Shown piece by piece: positions 9,782 through 22,600 of a stretch of DNA of 64,000 bases; positions within the stretch are counted from its first letter, which is position 1, and the number at the start of each line of letters is the position of its first letter. The notes beneath the pieces are model-generated. The model was not told the origin of the DNA. It made no database searches and worked only from the letters and a program-made list of their open reading frames with translations. The DNA comes from Cheiracanthium punctorium (Eukaryota > Arthropoda > Arachnida > Araneae > Cheiracanthiidae). Location of the stretch: contig JAWZYV010016568.1 of the NCBI GenBank assembly GCA_038373885.1, positions 124,001-188,000 on the forward strand. The letters run 5' to 3'. The position numbers were made by a program, and so were the translations under genes.

Positions 9782-12055
9782 GTATCGAAGTAAAAAGCTA
9801 AAACATTTTAATTAAATCTATAAAAGAGCTGAAAATTTAAACTAACCTTATATCATTTTACTATCAGAAAAAGTAAACAGTAAAAAAAAAAAAAAATAAT
9901 AGCATAAAAACTTTTTAAAAATCCTTTAGGTGTTTGCTTATTGCTCTCCAGCTTCTATATAATTGGGTTATGTGAAAAAAAAAAAAAAAAATGCAAACTC
10001 TTTCTTATATTTCTATGCTCTTTTGGGGGACACGTTTAATGTATCAAAAGCTACCAAAGGTTAAAAAATAACTGCATCAAATTAAAAAGGTAAAAATGGA
10101 ACAAGAAGCCAATTCTCTTTATTTCTCAGAGTTTCAAAAGCTGTGTGATGATAAAGAATTACACTATATTGTAGTAAACTCTAAAGATGTCAAGAAACAA
10201 TTGCAATGCTTTGGAAACAGGTTTAGAAAGTTGAAGGCTATATACTAGTGTGGTGTCTGAACTGAAGTACAGCAAACAAAAGTGGAGGTCACGATATAGA
10301 GACGATGAATCAGCCGTGCGCAGTTTCGTCATGGAATATGAAGGCTTAAATCTTGCGTGATGTAAGAACATACGGAAGTCTGCTATTTGCAAAAAATACC
10401 CTAATTGTGTGAGAGCATCTGGAGGGAATATATGGAGAAATTACTTAAGAATTGTAAATATACTTAGAACGTGCTAAATGTTTTCTTAAACGAAATAGTA
10501 ACAAAAATTTTCAGTTTTATTAAACAAAAAAGACATTTTAATTTGGCAGTAATAATGTTAACAGTTAAATTATGCGCTAAAAAAACCTATTGCATGTTCT
10601 GTTTTTATGGAAGTGCGGGTGTGGATAAAGATCATGTATTACTTCAGAATGCTGCAAGGTTATTTGGGATATAGAGGGTTGCAGTGGTTAAGGAAAACTT
10701 AAAAAACGTGGAATAGTCAGAAAATTTTACTTCAGAAAAAGTCAAGAAAAATTGCAAATTTTGGTTAAAAACCTGGAAAGTCTTGAAGTGTGACCTACAA
10801 AATTATCTGAAGTATGCATTTATAAAATAATTTTACATTTGCCGCATGTCTGGAAAACAAAACAAAAAATAAATAAATAAGTAAATAAATATGACTTTAC
10901 ACAGGTCGCGAAAACGACGGGGGGGGGGTGGGCTAGTCTTAAAAAAATGAAAGCTTATTTAACCCATACAACAAAGCAAAATGTTATCCTAAAGCATATT
11001 TTTAAAAACTGGGTCGTTAAATATCATATATATACATTCTCCACTTTTGCGCACCTATATTAAGTCATATTTACAGTTTTCCAGATATACGGCGCCAGAG
11101 CCCGATTATGATCCACAGAGGGCCCAGACATTGATGATTTGGGGGGCCCCTATCCATGAAATTTGTTTTATTTTTCATAAAATTTCAATATAAAAGAAGA
11201 CTATGTCAGAACAACATTTGAAATTAGGAGCCCTTTCGAACCGGGGGCTTGGGCAAAGTCGCGATTTGCCAATGCGATAATAAGGATCTGTAAGGCACAT
11301 GAAAAATTATTTATAAATGTAGACTTCATATAATTTCTACATTACATTTCAAGATAGCCAAAATTTGCACTTTTCTTTGAATTTTTCTATTAAAATAAAA
11401 ATATACTGACGATTCCAGGTTTTCCTTGACCAATATCAACCTGTATGCCCCCCCCCCCCCCAAAAAAAAAAAAAATCTCAGCATTTAGAACTAATCGCAT
11501 GATCACTATTTATACCCGTAATTCTATGAAAACGTGAAACAGTTTTTTTGGTGCGTAGTTCGCAGATAAAAGTTTTACTATTTAACCGTGACCATTATTA
11601 CTGCCAAATTAAAATGTCTACTTTTTTGCCTGCACTGTATTGTAATAAATAAACAGGGTACATAGTTTGATCTGGCTACCTACAATATCTAATAATTGAT
11701 TTATGCATTTATATAGTATGTACCAGTGTTTTTAATAGTCATTCAGGCAGTCATGCTAAATCAGAACAGAAAGAAATTTTTTATTTGTGGTTCCGTTGAA
11801 TCTTTTAACGTTTTTAGTTAATTTTTAAAACTGTTTAGGAGTTAAGTCAACTGTAAATTTTATGTACTACATGTAAGCATAAGATTAACATTTTTAAGGA
11901 GGTTCGCCGATATCTACACTATATGATATAAAATTTTCACAATCATAATCAATAAATTTAAGCTTCCTGTCGGAGAAGGAAATAACAGAACAGAAGTATA
12001 CAAGCAATTTCAGTATTCCTCATATACTTTATTGTTATTAGAGTCGATAACTTAC
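9782..12055. other. Intergenic or gelsolin-like intron; dispersed repeat at 11092-11280
   Basis: If the exon at 12056-12124 is real, this is its downstream intron. It contains several A-runs, a G-run near 10920 and C/A-runs at 11450-11474. Positions 11092-11280 are an inverted, diverged copy of 61970-62165; both share GATTATGA and AAATTTGTTTTATTTTTCAT. I searched by eye for the next gelsolin exon and did not find one. Confidence 0.45.
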
Positions 12056-12124
12056 TTCTATTCTCCATATTATTAGTCCAGCATCTTGGCCAACACCTTC
12101 AAAAGCTGGATCAAGAACTGTCAT
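12056..12124 (-). CDS. Gelsolin/villin-family protein, first coding exon (partial)
   Basis: Read on the minus strand, ATG at 12124-12122 opens 23 codons translating to a peptide containing DPAFEGVGQ and GLIIWRIE. A consensus donor GTAAGT follows immediately (12055-12050). The pattern PAF-x-G-x-G-x5-GL-x-IWRIE is the start of gelsolin domain 1 in gelsolin, villin and related calcium-dependent actin severing and capping proteins. It lies just before the first actin-binding region. Later exons are not visible and should lie to the left, possibly outside the window. The gene is divergent from the helicase gene, with about 0.8 kb between start regions. The call rests on one short exon, but motif and splice site agree. 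Confidence 0.7.
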
Positions 12125-12886
12125 AATGATATTGAGTTTATAAATGTGTAAACAATGTAAAACGTGACTGCAGCTGTCAACAAATTAGCAGTGCGTCCTG
12201 CGAGTGAGCGTCTGCACTTTCGATCAACTTCACGACTCCGAAACTAGAAAATGCTCTGTTGCCAAACCTTTTTTGTAAAGTTCACTTAATTTTCCCCCCA
12301 TAAAATAATCATCCCAGCCCCAATTTGTTTAAGTTTCAAATTTGTGAAAGATCGCAAAAAGATTTTGAAAAGCACTGCACATTTCTTTTCTAAATCTTCG
12401 TAAGATTTTTGCTCCTTCTAACGTCTTTCCCAACATCTTGGGAAAACTAAAAAAGCGTTTTGATACAGTTCGTAAACTAGTTGTACAAGTGTTACTGGTT
12501 GCTGTTTACAAACGTAAATCATTAAAATTAGCAAATATTTAATAAATTTAAATATTTAGTGCTAACACACAGTAAAATATTACCTGAAACCTAATGATAA
12601 CTATTTATTTTTTATGTATTGTAAATGTTATTTTTTTCTTTGGACTGAAGAAGCAGAAGTTTGCATGCAAATACTTTTCGAAGGTTTTTAATCCGTTACC
12701 TTGTGATGTCCTGTTATGCACTGCTTGCTATTTGAGAAGTGAAGAAAAAGAACAAAGAAGGTTTAACAGTGACTAATTAACACGAAATGCGAAGACCATC
12801 AAAATTTTCTTATTAAAATCGATACGTTAAACGGACTCGAAGTTTTGCCAATTTAAAGTCAATTTTTCATTCGTACGTCACGCTAG
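12125..12886. promoter_or_regulatory. Divergent intergenic region between gelsolin-like and me31B genes
   Basis: Contains the presumed 5' leader of the gelsolin-like gene (immediately right of 12124) and upstream DNA of the helicase gene. A more GC-rich block at 12180-12245 could hold the minus-strand start site. No exact promoter can be fixed on the minus strand. Confidence 0.45.
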
Positions 12887-12888
12887 CA

Positions 12889-12925
12889 TATATATAAGGC
12901 GGCCATATTGTCCTGCTCCATTTCT
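12889..12925 (+). promoter_or_regulatory. me31B: Core promoter of me31B: TATA box and initiator-like site
   Basis: TATATATAAGG (12889-12899) is a good TATA box. About 30 bp downstream is CCATTTC with the A at 12920, fitting the YYANWYY initiator. Between them GCGGCCATATTG is the reverse complement of a YY1-like AATATGGCCGC. The start at 12920 is inferred from this spacing. Confidence 0.55.
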
Positions 12926-12992
12926 CCGATTCTACTCAGCTTAACGTTGTAGCGTGTCAACATCAATTTAGTTCATTCATTTTAACTTGAAG
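12920..12992 (+). other. me31B: me31B non-coding exon 1 (5' UTR)
   Basis: Leader sequence ending at a donor (AACTTGAAG|GTATGC, intron from 12993). The matching acceptor is ATTTCAG at 13463, giving a 471-bp first intron. The 5' end is inferred from the promoter. Confidence 0.5.
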
Positions 12993-13463
12993 GTATGCAA
13001 ATACCATTTTGTATTTTTATTCGTATTTATGATAATTAGTTTGCTTATGATATTGCATCATGTGAAGAGAAAAATGAGTATTGATTTTCAAACTTAAAAT
13101 GGCTGAATGTTTGCTTCCATCATTGGCGAAACAGTAAACCCGAGATTTTACTTTAGCTCAGTAAATCGAAGTATAACCTTAGCAATTACTTGTGTACCGT
13201 TATCAGCCAGCAACGTGCAATTATTTCTAATAACTGCGTTTAGTAGAATCTCTCTACTCTGCTAGAGCTTCGGCGTCCTCTGTATTATGTTATGCCATAT
13301 TAAAATAAAACAGTCGTGCATGTTATGAATACAATAAAATGTTTAGCACTGTACTTTAAACTGTTGCGTGATTAATTATGCACAGATATAAGCTGTGTTA
13401 CGCATTTCTAATTTTGGCATTGTGATATATCGTATTTGATATTAACATGGTAAACAATTTCAG

Positions 13464-13545
13464 GTACATGCGACTTTAAAACCGAAAATATTACTCGAAG
13501 CTCTGAAGAGAAGAGTACATCAGAGCAACTGCCTTCTTTATTACC
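13464..13545 (+). other. me31B: me31B exon 2, 5' UTR part
   Basis: Starts after the acceptor AATTTCAG (13456-13463) and runs to the ATG at 13546. No upstream in-frame ATG with a better context was seen. Confidence 0.6.
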
Positions 13546-13643
13546 ATGGCTTCGGTCCAGGCAGAAACACTCGTCAATCCTACTCACAATGCTGGTAGTC
13601 CAAACAGACTTGGAATGCCTCTAAATTCTAATGCTATAACAAG
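13546..13643 (+). CDS. me31B: me31B coding exon 1
   Basis: Starts at ATG in context TTACCATGG and encodes residues 1-32 plus two bases of R33. It ends ACAAG|GTGGGG, phase 2. The segment is polar and low in conservation ([11 protein letters not shown]), as is usual for the N-terminus of this family. Confidence 0.85.
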
Positions 13644-16600
13644 GTGGGGTTTTTACATCTATTTTTTTAACTTTCAGATAAGTTCCCTGTCTATGACTTC
13701 TTCTGTGAAGTCTTCATGAAACTTCTCATAACATATGAATAATTTGATTGTTTATTGTGTGTGTATCATTAGTGTGATGGAGTGACAACCTTTGGATTGT
13801 TTCGGATGGGGTAAGGGGAGAAAGATATCAATCTTCTATTCTTTCAGTGGAAACATAATTTTTAAACATTTGAAATTATGCTATCTATGTTGGAGGATTT
13901 GGTTCCATCCACTCACTCGTATATGAAGAATGTATAACTAAATAGGACTAAATAGGAATCCTACTATAGGATATATAACCCTCCCTGACCCCCTTAGTTT
14001 CAAATTTCTTCTGGAATCTGCATATTCAAGACCTTGAGCTTACTGAAAACCCACTTTACACACCTGCTAAAACTTGAAGCATATTTTTTCATTTTAATCC
14101 TAATGAATCTGAAAAAATCACCTAGAGATCCTAAATAGTTGATCATTTTTATTTTTTATCTTCTTAAATTTAAAGAAAAAAAAAGTTGAGTGTGACCACT
14201 GACAGCTATGCAATTTGAGGTACACTTAAGCAGTTGGTGTAACGTAAGTCTGAGGCCTTTTTGCGAAGTTGCTCTAATTATTTATAGCATTATTTGTTTG
14301 CATTTACAGCAAAATCATTAGTGTACAACAAAATAAATTTGAAATAAGTGCTAAATTAAAGTTCGTCTAAAATGTGTAGACTAGCAGGATTTCCATATAC
14401 TCAGTTTTGAGTAATTTACCCAAACTTGTTGACTGTGATGCAAAGACATGTGCATATAATGGTTTTTGCATATGCAAAAACTCAATTCTCAAGGTAATGA
14501 GCCTTTGTGACACACTTTTATCGGACTTCAGTAGAATCCCTAGGCTCGGTTCCTGTAGTCCATTTTGGTTATTTGGGAATTATCCAGTCTGAAATAACTT
14601 GACCAAATTAAGCAGTTGCCTCAAAAATCAAATTTATGAATGTTAATTTGCAAGTATGTGCACATTAAATCCAATTTTGTTGACTGATCCTGTTGGTCGC
14701 TTGCACTTTCCAAAGGGGTGTGAACTTTCTGCAGTTGGCTATCGATATGCCGCGAGAATGAAACAGAAGACGGATATGATGCAAATTTAATGCCTAGAAT
14801 ACATTCTCTTTTCTATGCATTTAAATGCAAGCAATGGGGGGGGGGGGGTGTTGAGATCTGATTTAGATTTATCATTGAAGATTAAATGGCTGTTGTAATC
14901 TCCTTTCGAATGATTTCTTGGTTTCAGTAACAAGTAAACAAGTGTAGCTCTATAACTTAGTTACATTAGTAAATTTAAAAAGAAAAAAAGAACTGTTTAC
15001 TCTCGCTACAAACTTTCTAAAATAATTAGATTTTAAATTTGAATTAAATAAAGAAAAATGAATTGTAAAATAGTCCGTATTTTTTCCTTTAAAATGTAAT
15101 CTACAGTTGTATGTAAATTTTTATCAATCTCTTTACATTGGTAGGAAATGTGCGACCAGAAAATGTTGATGTATTTAAATTTGCGGCCATTATTTTTTGT
15201 GGCACAAATCCATAAGAATTTGAGCTATTACATACAAAAACAGGCTAATTTAAAAATGTAAAAAATTACCATAAAAATGTGAATTTTTTCCAAATTTTGG
15301 CAAATTTTAGAGCAAATGCGCGATTGAATGATATAAACCAATTTTCTTGACATCTTTTTAGTTACCTGAATTCACAACTTTCCCCCTGTGTTATTATGAG
15401 TTAATTTTTTTTTTTTTTTTCCCCCGTTCCACCCTACATTGCATATTTTCTGGATCACAAGGTATAATCAGCCACCAGATTACTGTCATGTTGTGGTGTA
15501 TTTATTGTTATGCTGATAATGTGCACGGTTTAAAAAAAAAAAAAAAAAAGCAACATATAACAATTAAAATTGGACATTGAGAAGTTATCCATGGCCATAT
15601 TGTACTGATGAATGTACTATTTGAGTTATTTTGTTCTTCAGATGCAAAATACATCTCGACTTGAGTAAAAATAAAAACTGAGTAAACATGTAATTAACTG
15701 AAAAAAATTTATTTGATAGATATTAAATTTATAAGCCTGTAGTATTTGAGTTTGTGACAAAGTAAGCAGCAAGTAATGCATTAACTCGGCAGAACCTATT
15801 AACAAGGTGCCCCCAGTCACATTTTTCAGCATACGTTGTTTTAATCTTTAACAATGAACATTTAGTAGAATTTTCTACAAAATGTTATCAGTAAAGTTTG
15901 AATGAACATTTAAAGCAAAAATGGATGTTTTTGAGTAAAAATGAGAATAAGATGATTTTTTAAACATGCATCACTACTTGCTCTTTGGTTTTTCTCGTGA
16001 CCCCCCTGCAATTGCTCAGTGCCCCCTTAAAGGGACATGCCCCACATGTTGAGAAACACTGTGTTAACTGTCAGTGATTATTGGTTCTGTGCCTCGAGTG
16101 ATAAGTATAATAAATTTTTGCAAGCAGAGTGTAAGAAATGTGTTGAATAATTTGCACGTTAACATTTTAGCTTAATTATATCATATCTCACCATGTTTCA
16201 TGTTATGCCATATGTGTGATGTTGAATAGCTTCAGATATAATTAGTAGAGATGAGACGGGCTCAGCCGAGCCCGGAAGCCCGGGCCCGACTCGGGCTCGG
16301 GCTCTGTAATTCACGATTACGTTCGGGCTCGGGCTCGTGAAAAATTTCTCCTTTGTTGAACATACTCATTGAAACAAATTTTAAAAAGTGATTTATGGGA
16401 TAAATAGACGTACTTATTTCAAAAAATAGCGGCACGGGGGACTAGAAGGTGTGTGAAGCTCCAAAATTTATTGTATCCTATTAATGAAGTAGTTCATTTT
16501 ATTTGTCTTTAGCTGACATTTCGGGCTCGGGCGGGCTTGGGCTCCAACTTTAATAATATTGCTCGGGCTCGGGCCGGCTCGGGCTTCAAAAAATGAGCCC

Positions 16601-19600
16601 GAACTCATCACTAATAATTAGTAGTAGTATTAAGTAGTTTAATCATCTACCATAAATAAATTTTGAAAAAAATTAAGTTTTTGAGAATAGACAACAAAGC
16701 ATCCCCTTAATCTCTAGTTACCAACATGAAGAGAACTCTGAATTTTTCTGCCAAACAATTAAGGACATCATCCTTTGTCTGCTTCCATTTTTAATCTTAA
16801 AATTATTTTAACTTGTTTTCCTGACTGATGGAATGTTCTTGTAGTGGGCATAGTTTTTTTTTTTTTTTTTTAAATCAGACTATCTGCAAACTCATAATAG
16901 CTCATGATAACTGAATACATATACGAACATGTGTATATGCATACATGCACACATCCGTGCAGCGCACTTAGGCTATAGGTAAAAATTAGCACTCGCCATG
17001 TGGCGATTAAATGCCTACATGTGGCGATAAAAAGGATTGACATTAGTCGCCACTTCAGTCGCCATTCTCCCACTGCCATATCTTTTTCAGCAATATAAAA
17101 TAAAGTAAAAATGTAATCTAAATCTATTCATAGCATTTTATTAAACAAACATAAAGTTAATTTAGATATGTATTATTCTGCACAATTTCAAAGAGACATT
17201 AATTTCTTTTAATGATTCTTTCAGACTGAAGACTCAAATTCATAATAAAAAGTGGTTTATTTTTTTTTATAAATTAATACTTTTTAATACAATTTAATTT
17301 TTATTTATAATAAATGTAATATAAATTGATTTTAATGATAAAATAAATGATTTAAATTTTAAACAAAAAAAAAATTGGCTGGTGTATGGCGATTAACCAA
17401 AAAAGTGGTCATTAAAAAAATGGACATTACTCGCCACTGGCTATTAATCAAATACCCTAATTTTTACCTATAACTTGGGCTATAGTGACTTAAAGACTAG
17501 TTACATAAAAGAAATATTTAAAGAAACAAAAAAAAACAACCTTGGAATTGCCAAGAAATATCTGCAAGATCTTTGAATGTATCTGTCCATGTGTGCGTCT
17601 GCATTACCGAACTATGGTAGGGGGTAAAAAAATGCCCAGGCCTAGTGCCCTGGGCACTAGACCTTTAACTCAAATAGGTGTAGATTTTCATTGTCTCGAG
17701 TCCCCAAAACATGATGGGTTCAGTTAAGTATCGGTCAAGTGCAGTAAGAAGTGATCTACATAAACAGTCCAGCTGATAAAAAGCTAATTTTAAAATAGGG
17801 GGAATGTTTTTAAAAATTGTTTCCTTTGCTATCGAAATGTGAAGTAATTACTACGGTACTTACGTATTATCCTGGCGGTCATTTCTGCCAAACTATTTTT
17901 CAGTCAAATGAGTTGCCAAACTGTTGCCAATTGTATTAAAAACCATTAATTTCATATGCCCAGCATTTCTCTTGGCCAAAAATCGTTTGCGTTGGCTGAC
18001 TGCCAGGATAATACGCAAGTATGATTACTCCAAGGGACGAATAATGTTTAAAGAATAGTGAGTTGCAAACTATAATGTTAATAGTTGAGCATGCCAGGGT
18101 TTGGAGTATGTTATTGATGTTTATCAGGTACATCAAGAAAAGAGTATTTGGCAAGAACCACCCTAGGTCTTTTGTTGTTAGATGGATCATGAAAGTCCTA
18201 TTCTGGTAGTTCAGAGAGACGGTCATTATTAATATTTTTTATATTGTAAAAGTTGACTGCAAGTCTGTGGATTGACTGTTTAATTAGTTTGATGGCCAGG
18301 TCATTTTGAATAGTGTTTCATAGGAAGTGGTTCTCTTTAGGGATTTTTTAGGTTGGAAGGATTTGATGTGTGATTTAGTTGCAAAGGCCCATACTGGGGC
18401 TGTGTAAGTAGCAATACATATGATTTTGTTAATGTCTTTTAGAGTAAGGTATAGTTGCAATCTTTTTCATGGCAGCCTCCATGCAGTTTTTAATTTTGGT
18501 GATATGTGGTTTCAATGTTGGTGGCCTGTCCAACATGACCCCCCAGGTAAGTGCCATTGTTGTTTACATGTATGCGTGTAGGTTTTTGTTTCCTTGAGAA
18601 TGAGAAATGTATAACGTAGCATTTATCGGAGATTAATTTTCCAGGTATTGAGCAAAGTGTCAATATGTGCTTGTTCTTTCATCACTTTATTTCATACTTT
18701 TGTTCACTCCATTTCCACATTTGCTCACTGTTAGATTCAAAATCCAATAGGAATCTATAAAGGGGGAAAAGCACAGAATATCCAGCCTTGGAATTCTTTT
18801 GTAAAATCGTTGCTATAGGAACAAACAGTGAAGAAACTTGGAACTTTCCATCACTTCTAAACAATCTTGATTACTAAAAATGCTGTTTTGCATAAATTTT
18901 TGGTTTGTATTAATCAGTATTTAACTAAATGAAAGTTTATATTAAGTATAGCAGTGGTTCTAAATTTTGTTTATTTATGGTAGTTATAAATTTTGAGTAA
19001 ATATTTAAAAATCATGCAGTATCCAGGTGGTGTATCCTAAAAAATACAGAGGCTTAATAATTGTATAATGCTTAAACATGTTTTATTTTAAGTGCAAAAT
19101 TATGACTTTTATTGCTAATCAAGGCTTAAGTATACGTCAAAATTTTTAATAACTAACTTTTAAGAATAAATTTTTAGTAAACTTTTATATTTACTATTAA
19201 AAACTTCTAATATTCTATTAACGAAAATTTTATATAGAAACTTGTTTGCTGTACCATAAGATAAAGTAGGTTTTTGACAAGGTAAGGATAGTAGCACAGT
19301 TTTAACTGTCATATCAAGTTTTTGACTGGAAAAATCCAGCATTGCTGAAACAAATGTAGAGCATTTTAACCTTTTTATGCTGGTCATCTGTGTGACATCA
19401 CTGCAAATTTTGTCCATTGTATTTGTATTGTACTAACCACAGAAAGTGTTCACTTAAAGATTATTTCCTGGAAAGTCAAAGGTTTACTTAACATTCAATT
19501 ACTCACCTAATGAATTGAATTTAGTAGTTTTTTATATTTAAATTCTAGTTATGAATACATTAAGAATTTTGGCTTGTTCTGCAGAAAGTGGTCGGCCTTT

Positions 19601-22600
19601 AGGCTTGTTGAAATGATTTATAATTTTTGAGATTTTTATTTATTTTTTTTAAATTTTTTTAGTTATTTAACATGAAAGATCTCAATCAAAATTTTATTTT
19701 GTTTAAGGGACATGATGGCTGATGATATGGGATGGAAAGCAAAGTTAAAAATTCCCCCTAAAGATAAAAGGAAAAAAACAACTGTAAGTATTCTTTTCTT
19801 GGTTCTAGTATTTTTACAATACATGTCCATGGATACAAAAATGTTATACTGAAAACTATTTGCTATTTAAAATATTAACAATTTAGGTATGCATAGAATA
19901 TTCGGTTGGTATTCGGCAGACTGATTATTTGGTTTGGCTGATTACTTTGATATTCGGCAACAGACGAATGTAAATAAATATTTGACAATTGGTAAACAAA
20001 ACACATTTTTTCATACCATAAATGAAAGTTATAGTTTAGTACCATAGCTACAAAATTAATTCAAATTGTTACTTATTAATATCACATTTAAAGTAATTTT
20101 AATGTAAGAGAACTCCTGTTAAATTTAAATTTTTGTTGGTTTTTAATTTTTCTTTAGACACATTACATTAACTTTATTATTGCCAACTCATAAAAATACT
20201 AAACAATAAAGAAAAATCCTCAATATTAAGTGTTCATAAATATGTAAAACCAATTAACTCCTAATTTTTTATTTAATTTATTAACAATCAAATATGCAGG
20301 CAAAAAAAAAAAAAAAAATTCAAATATTTAAAAAGGTTTCTCAGGTGGCTAGTGCACCAAAAAGTAGGGAGTCAGAAAAGATGCTTGGTGGCTAGATTTT
20401 TTTTTAAATTGGGCTATATTGCTGTATTTTATCTTCGTTATTGATTAATGACCTTACCTAATTATTGATTAAATGTCCTTGAGAGGTGCACTCTTGCTAG
20501 CTCACTCATTTTCTTCTTGGTTTGTGCATTGGGTTTCTCCATTTTTAAATTGTTACTTTTGAACATTAAAAAGTAAGGGGCAAGTCCTCTCTTATGGAAG
20601 TGAGGGGGGGGGCAGTTTCCCCCCTTTCCCCCATACAAGCTGACTATGACTGGAGCTGCCGCGAGGGTGAAAGGGAACTTCTAAGGGGAGAGCCTGGGTG
20701 GTGGTCACGTGAATGGTCTCTGACGTCACGCTAAAGGATGGGATTTTCGCTGGTCATCCCATTGAAAGCAATTAGGTTTTTGACATACTGAGCGTTTAAC
20801 ACTGTTGTTCTCTTGTTTAAACGTGTGTAAGCAATCTGTGAACATAATGCATTATACTACAAACCTCTTAAAATGTTAAGAAGCATAATTTTAAAATGTA
20901 TTGCTATTTAAATTAGTTATTTCAATCTGTATAAATGCCTTAGTCTTGCTGCGTTCCCGGCTGCAAGTCAAACTATAAGAAAGGAGAAAATGTGAAAGTG
21001 TACAGGTTCCCGCAAGATGAACAAAGAAGGGTGGAATGGATGTGCAGGATCCCAAGAAAAAATTGGATGCCAAACAAAAGTACATATGTTTGTCTCAAAC
21101 ATTTTAATGAAGATGACATTATAAAATAAGATAAAATTAAGAAGCCTGATGGTTCTTTTATGATTATAAAAAGAGACCAATCTGTGCTGGCGCCAAATAA
21201 AACACCTAGCATTTTTCCAAATTTGTCGCCCTATTTATCAGACTCTAACAAAAAAGAAAAAGAACTGATCCAGACGAAAGGAGACGGAACCAATTAAAAA
21301 AAGAAAAATCGGAAATTGAAAAAAATGATTTGATCAATTCTATTGAAGATCTGGGAGAGAAGATTATAGTAAAAGCTCCATGGCTGTGCTTTATTCAGCA
21401 AGAATTTGCAGTATTTTACAAGCTGGATGTGTACACAACACACGTTTCACTGACATCGAGCTTAAAAAAAAATTTTCTGATCTTTCATTCGAATTATTTA
21501 TAAATAATAAAGAACATATTTTAACCGGACAATTGGATAAAGAGAAAAAATTAAGGAAATATTCCCAGATACAGGATTTGCTTAGTTTTATGGACAAAAA
21601 TGAAAATAAAACAAAGCTGGAACTAGAATGTGTTTTAGAGCAGTTCTCTATCCACCAAGAAGCTGAAAACATAGATGAAGCTTTGCTTCATAAATTGAAA
21701 CTGTTAGAAGAACAAATTTGATTAACTTTTAGAAATCCTTATGCCAGGAAGTACAGGCCTGAGTTAACTGCATGGGCATTTTCCATTTATATAAAGTCCC
21801 CAATATGCTATAGAGAAATTTATAATCTTGGATTTTTATGTCTCCCCCACGAAAGAAATCTACGAAAACTTTCATCTAATATGCAGATTGAAAGTACTAT
21901 TCAAGATATTGAAAAAAGTAATTTTTTATGGAAAAAGGCGGGAAAAATTAGAGCCATATGAGCTATCTGTGAATCTTTTGCTCGATGAGATTATAATACA
22001 GCCTCAAATTAACTATGCTAATGGTTCTTTGTCGGGATTTAGTTTAAATAAAAACACCCAAAAAGCGAACAGCGTCCAAAGCTTTATGATCTCGTCTTTA
22101 TTTTCGAAGAACAGAGATATTGTTGCCTTATTTCCTGTTCGAAATATGACTGCAAAAGACCTGTGTGATTTGACGAAAGTAGTTATCTGGAATGTAAGAA
22201 ACGCAGGTTTCAAGATCATATCCATAATTGCAGATAACAACGGAATAAACCGAAATATGTTTATTGAAATAAGTGGGGGCGAACTGAAATCAAGCGTACA
22301 CTTTGAAGATTCCAATGAATCAATTTTAATTTTATTTGATTCTGTGCACATTTTAAAAAGCAAAAGAAATAACTGGATTAACCAGAAAATGCCAAATCTC
22401 ACTTTTCAGTTTCCAGACCCAGAAAATCCGGAAAGAGTATTAACAGAATCGTTTAATACATTAATTTCATTGCATCAGCAAGAAAAAATTTGTATTGTTA
22501 AAACTGCACCAAAACTTTGTGAAAAAGCCCTTTTTCCAAATAATATCGAGAGACAAAATGTTACTTTCTGTCTCAAAATGTTAGATTCAAACATTCATGC

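Larger units (their letters stand above)
13644..19707 (+). other. me31B: me31B intron (6.1 kb)
   Basis: Donor GTGGGG, acceptor TTTAAG. It contains the listed MITEs, a LINE relic and a palindrome-bearing repeat. Between 13650-14400, 14580-15950 and 18670-19700 I see only AT-rich DNA with homopolymers (for example 14838-14848 G, 15407-15425 T then C). Confidence 0.7.
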
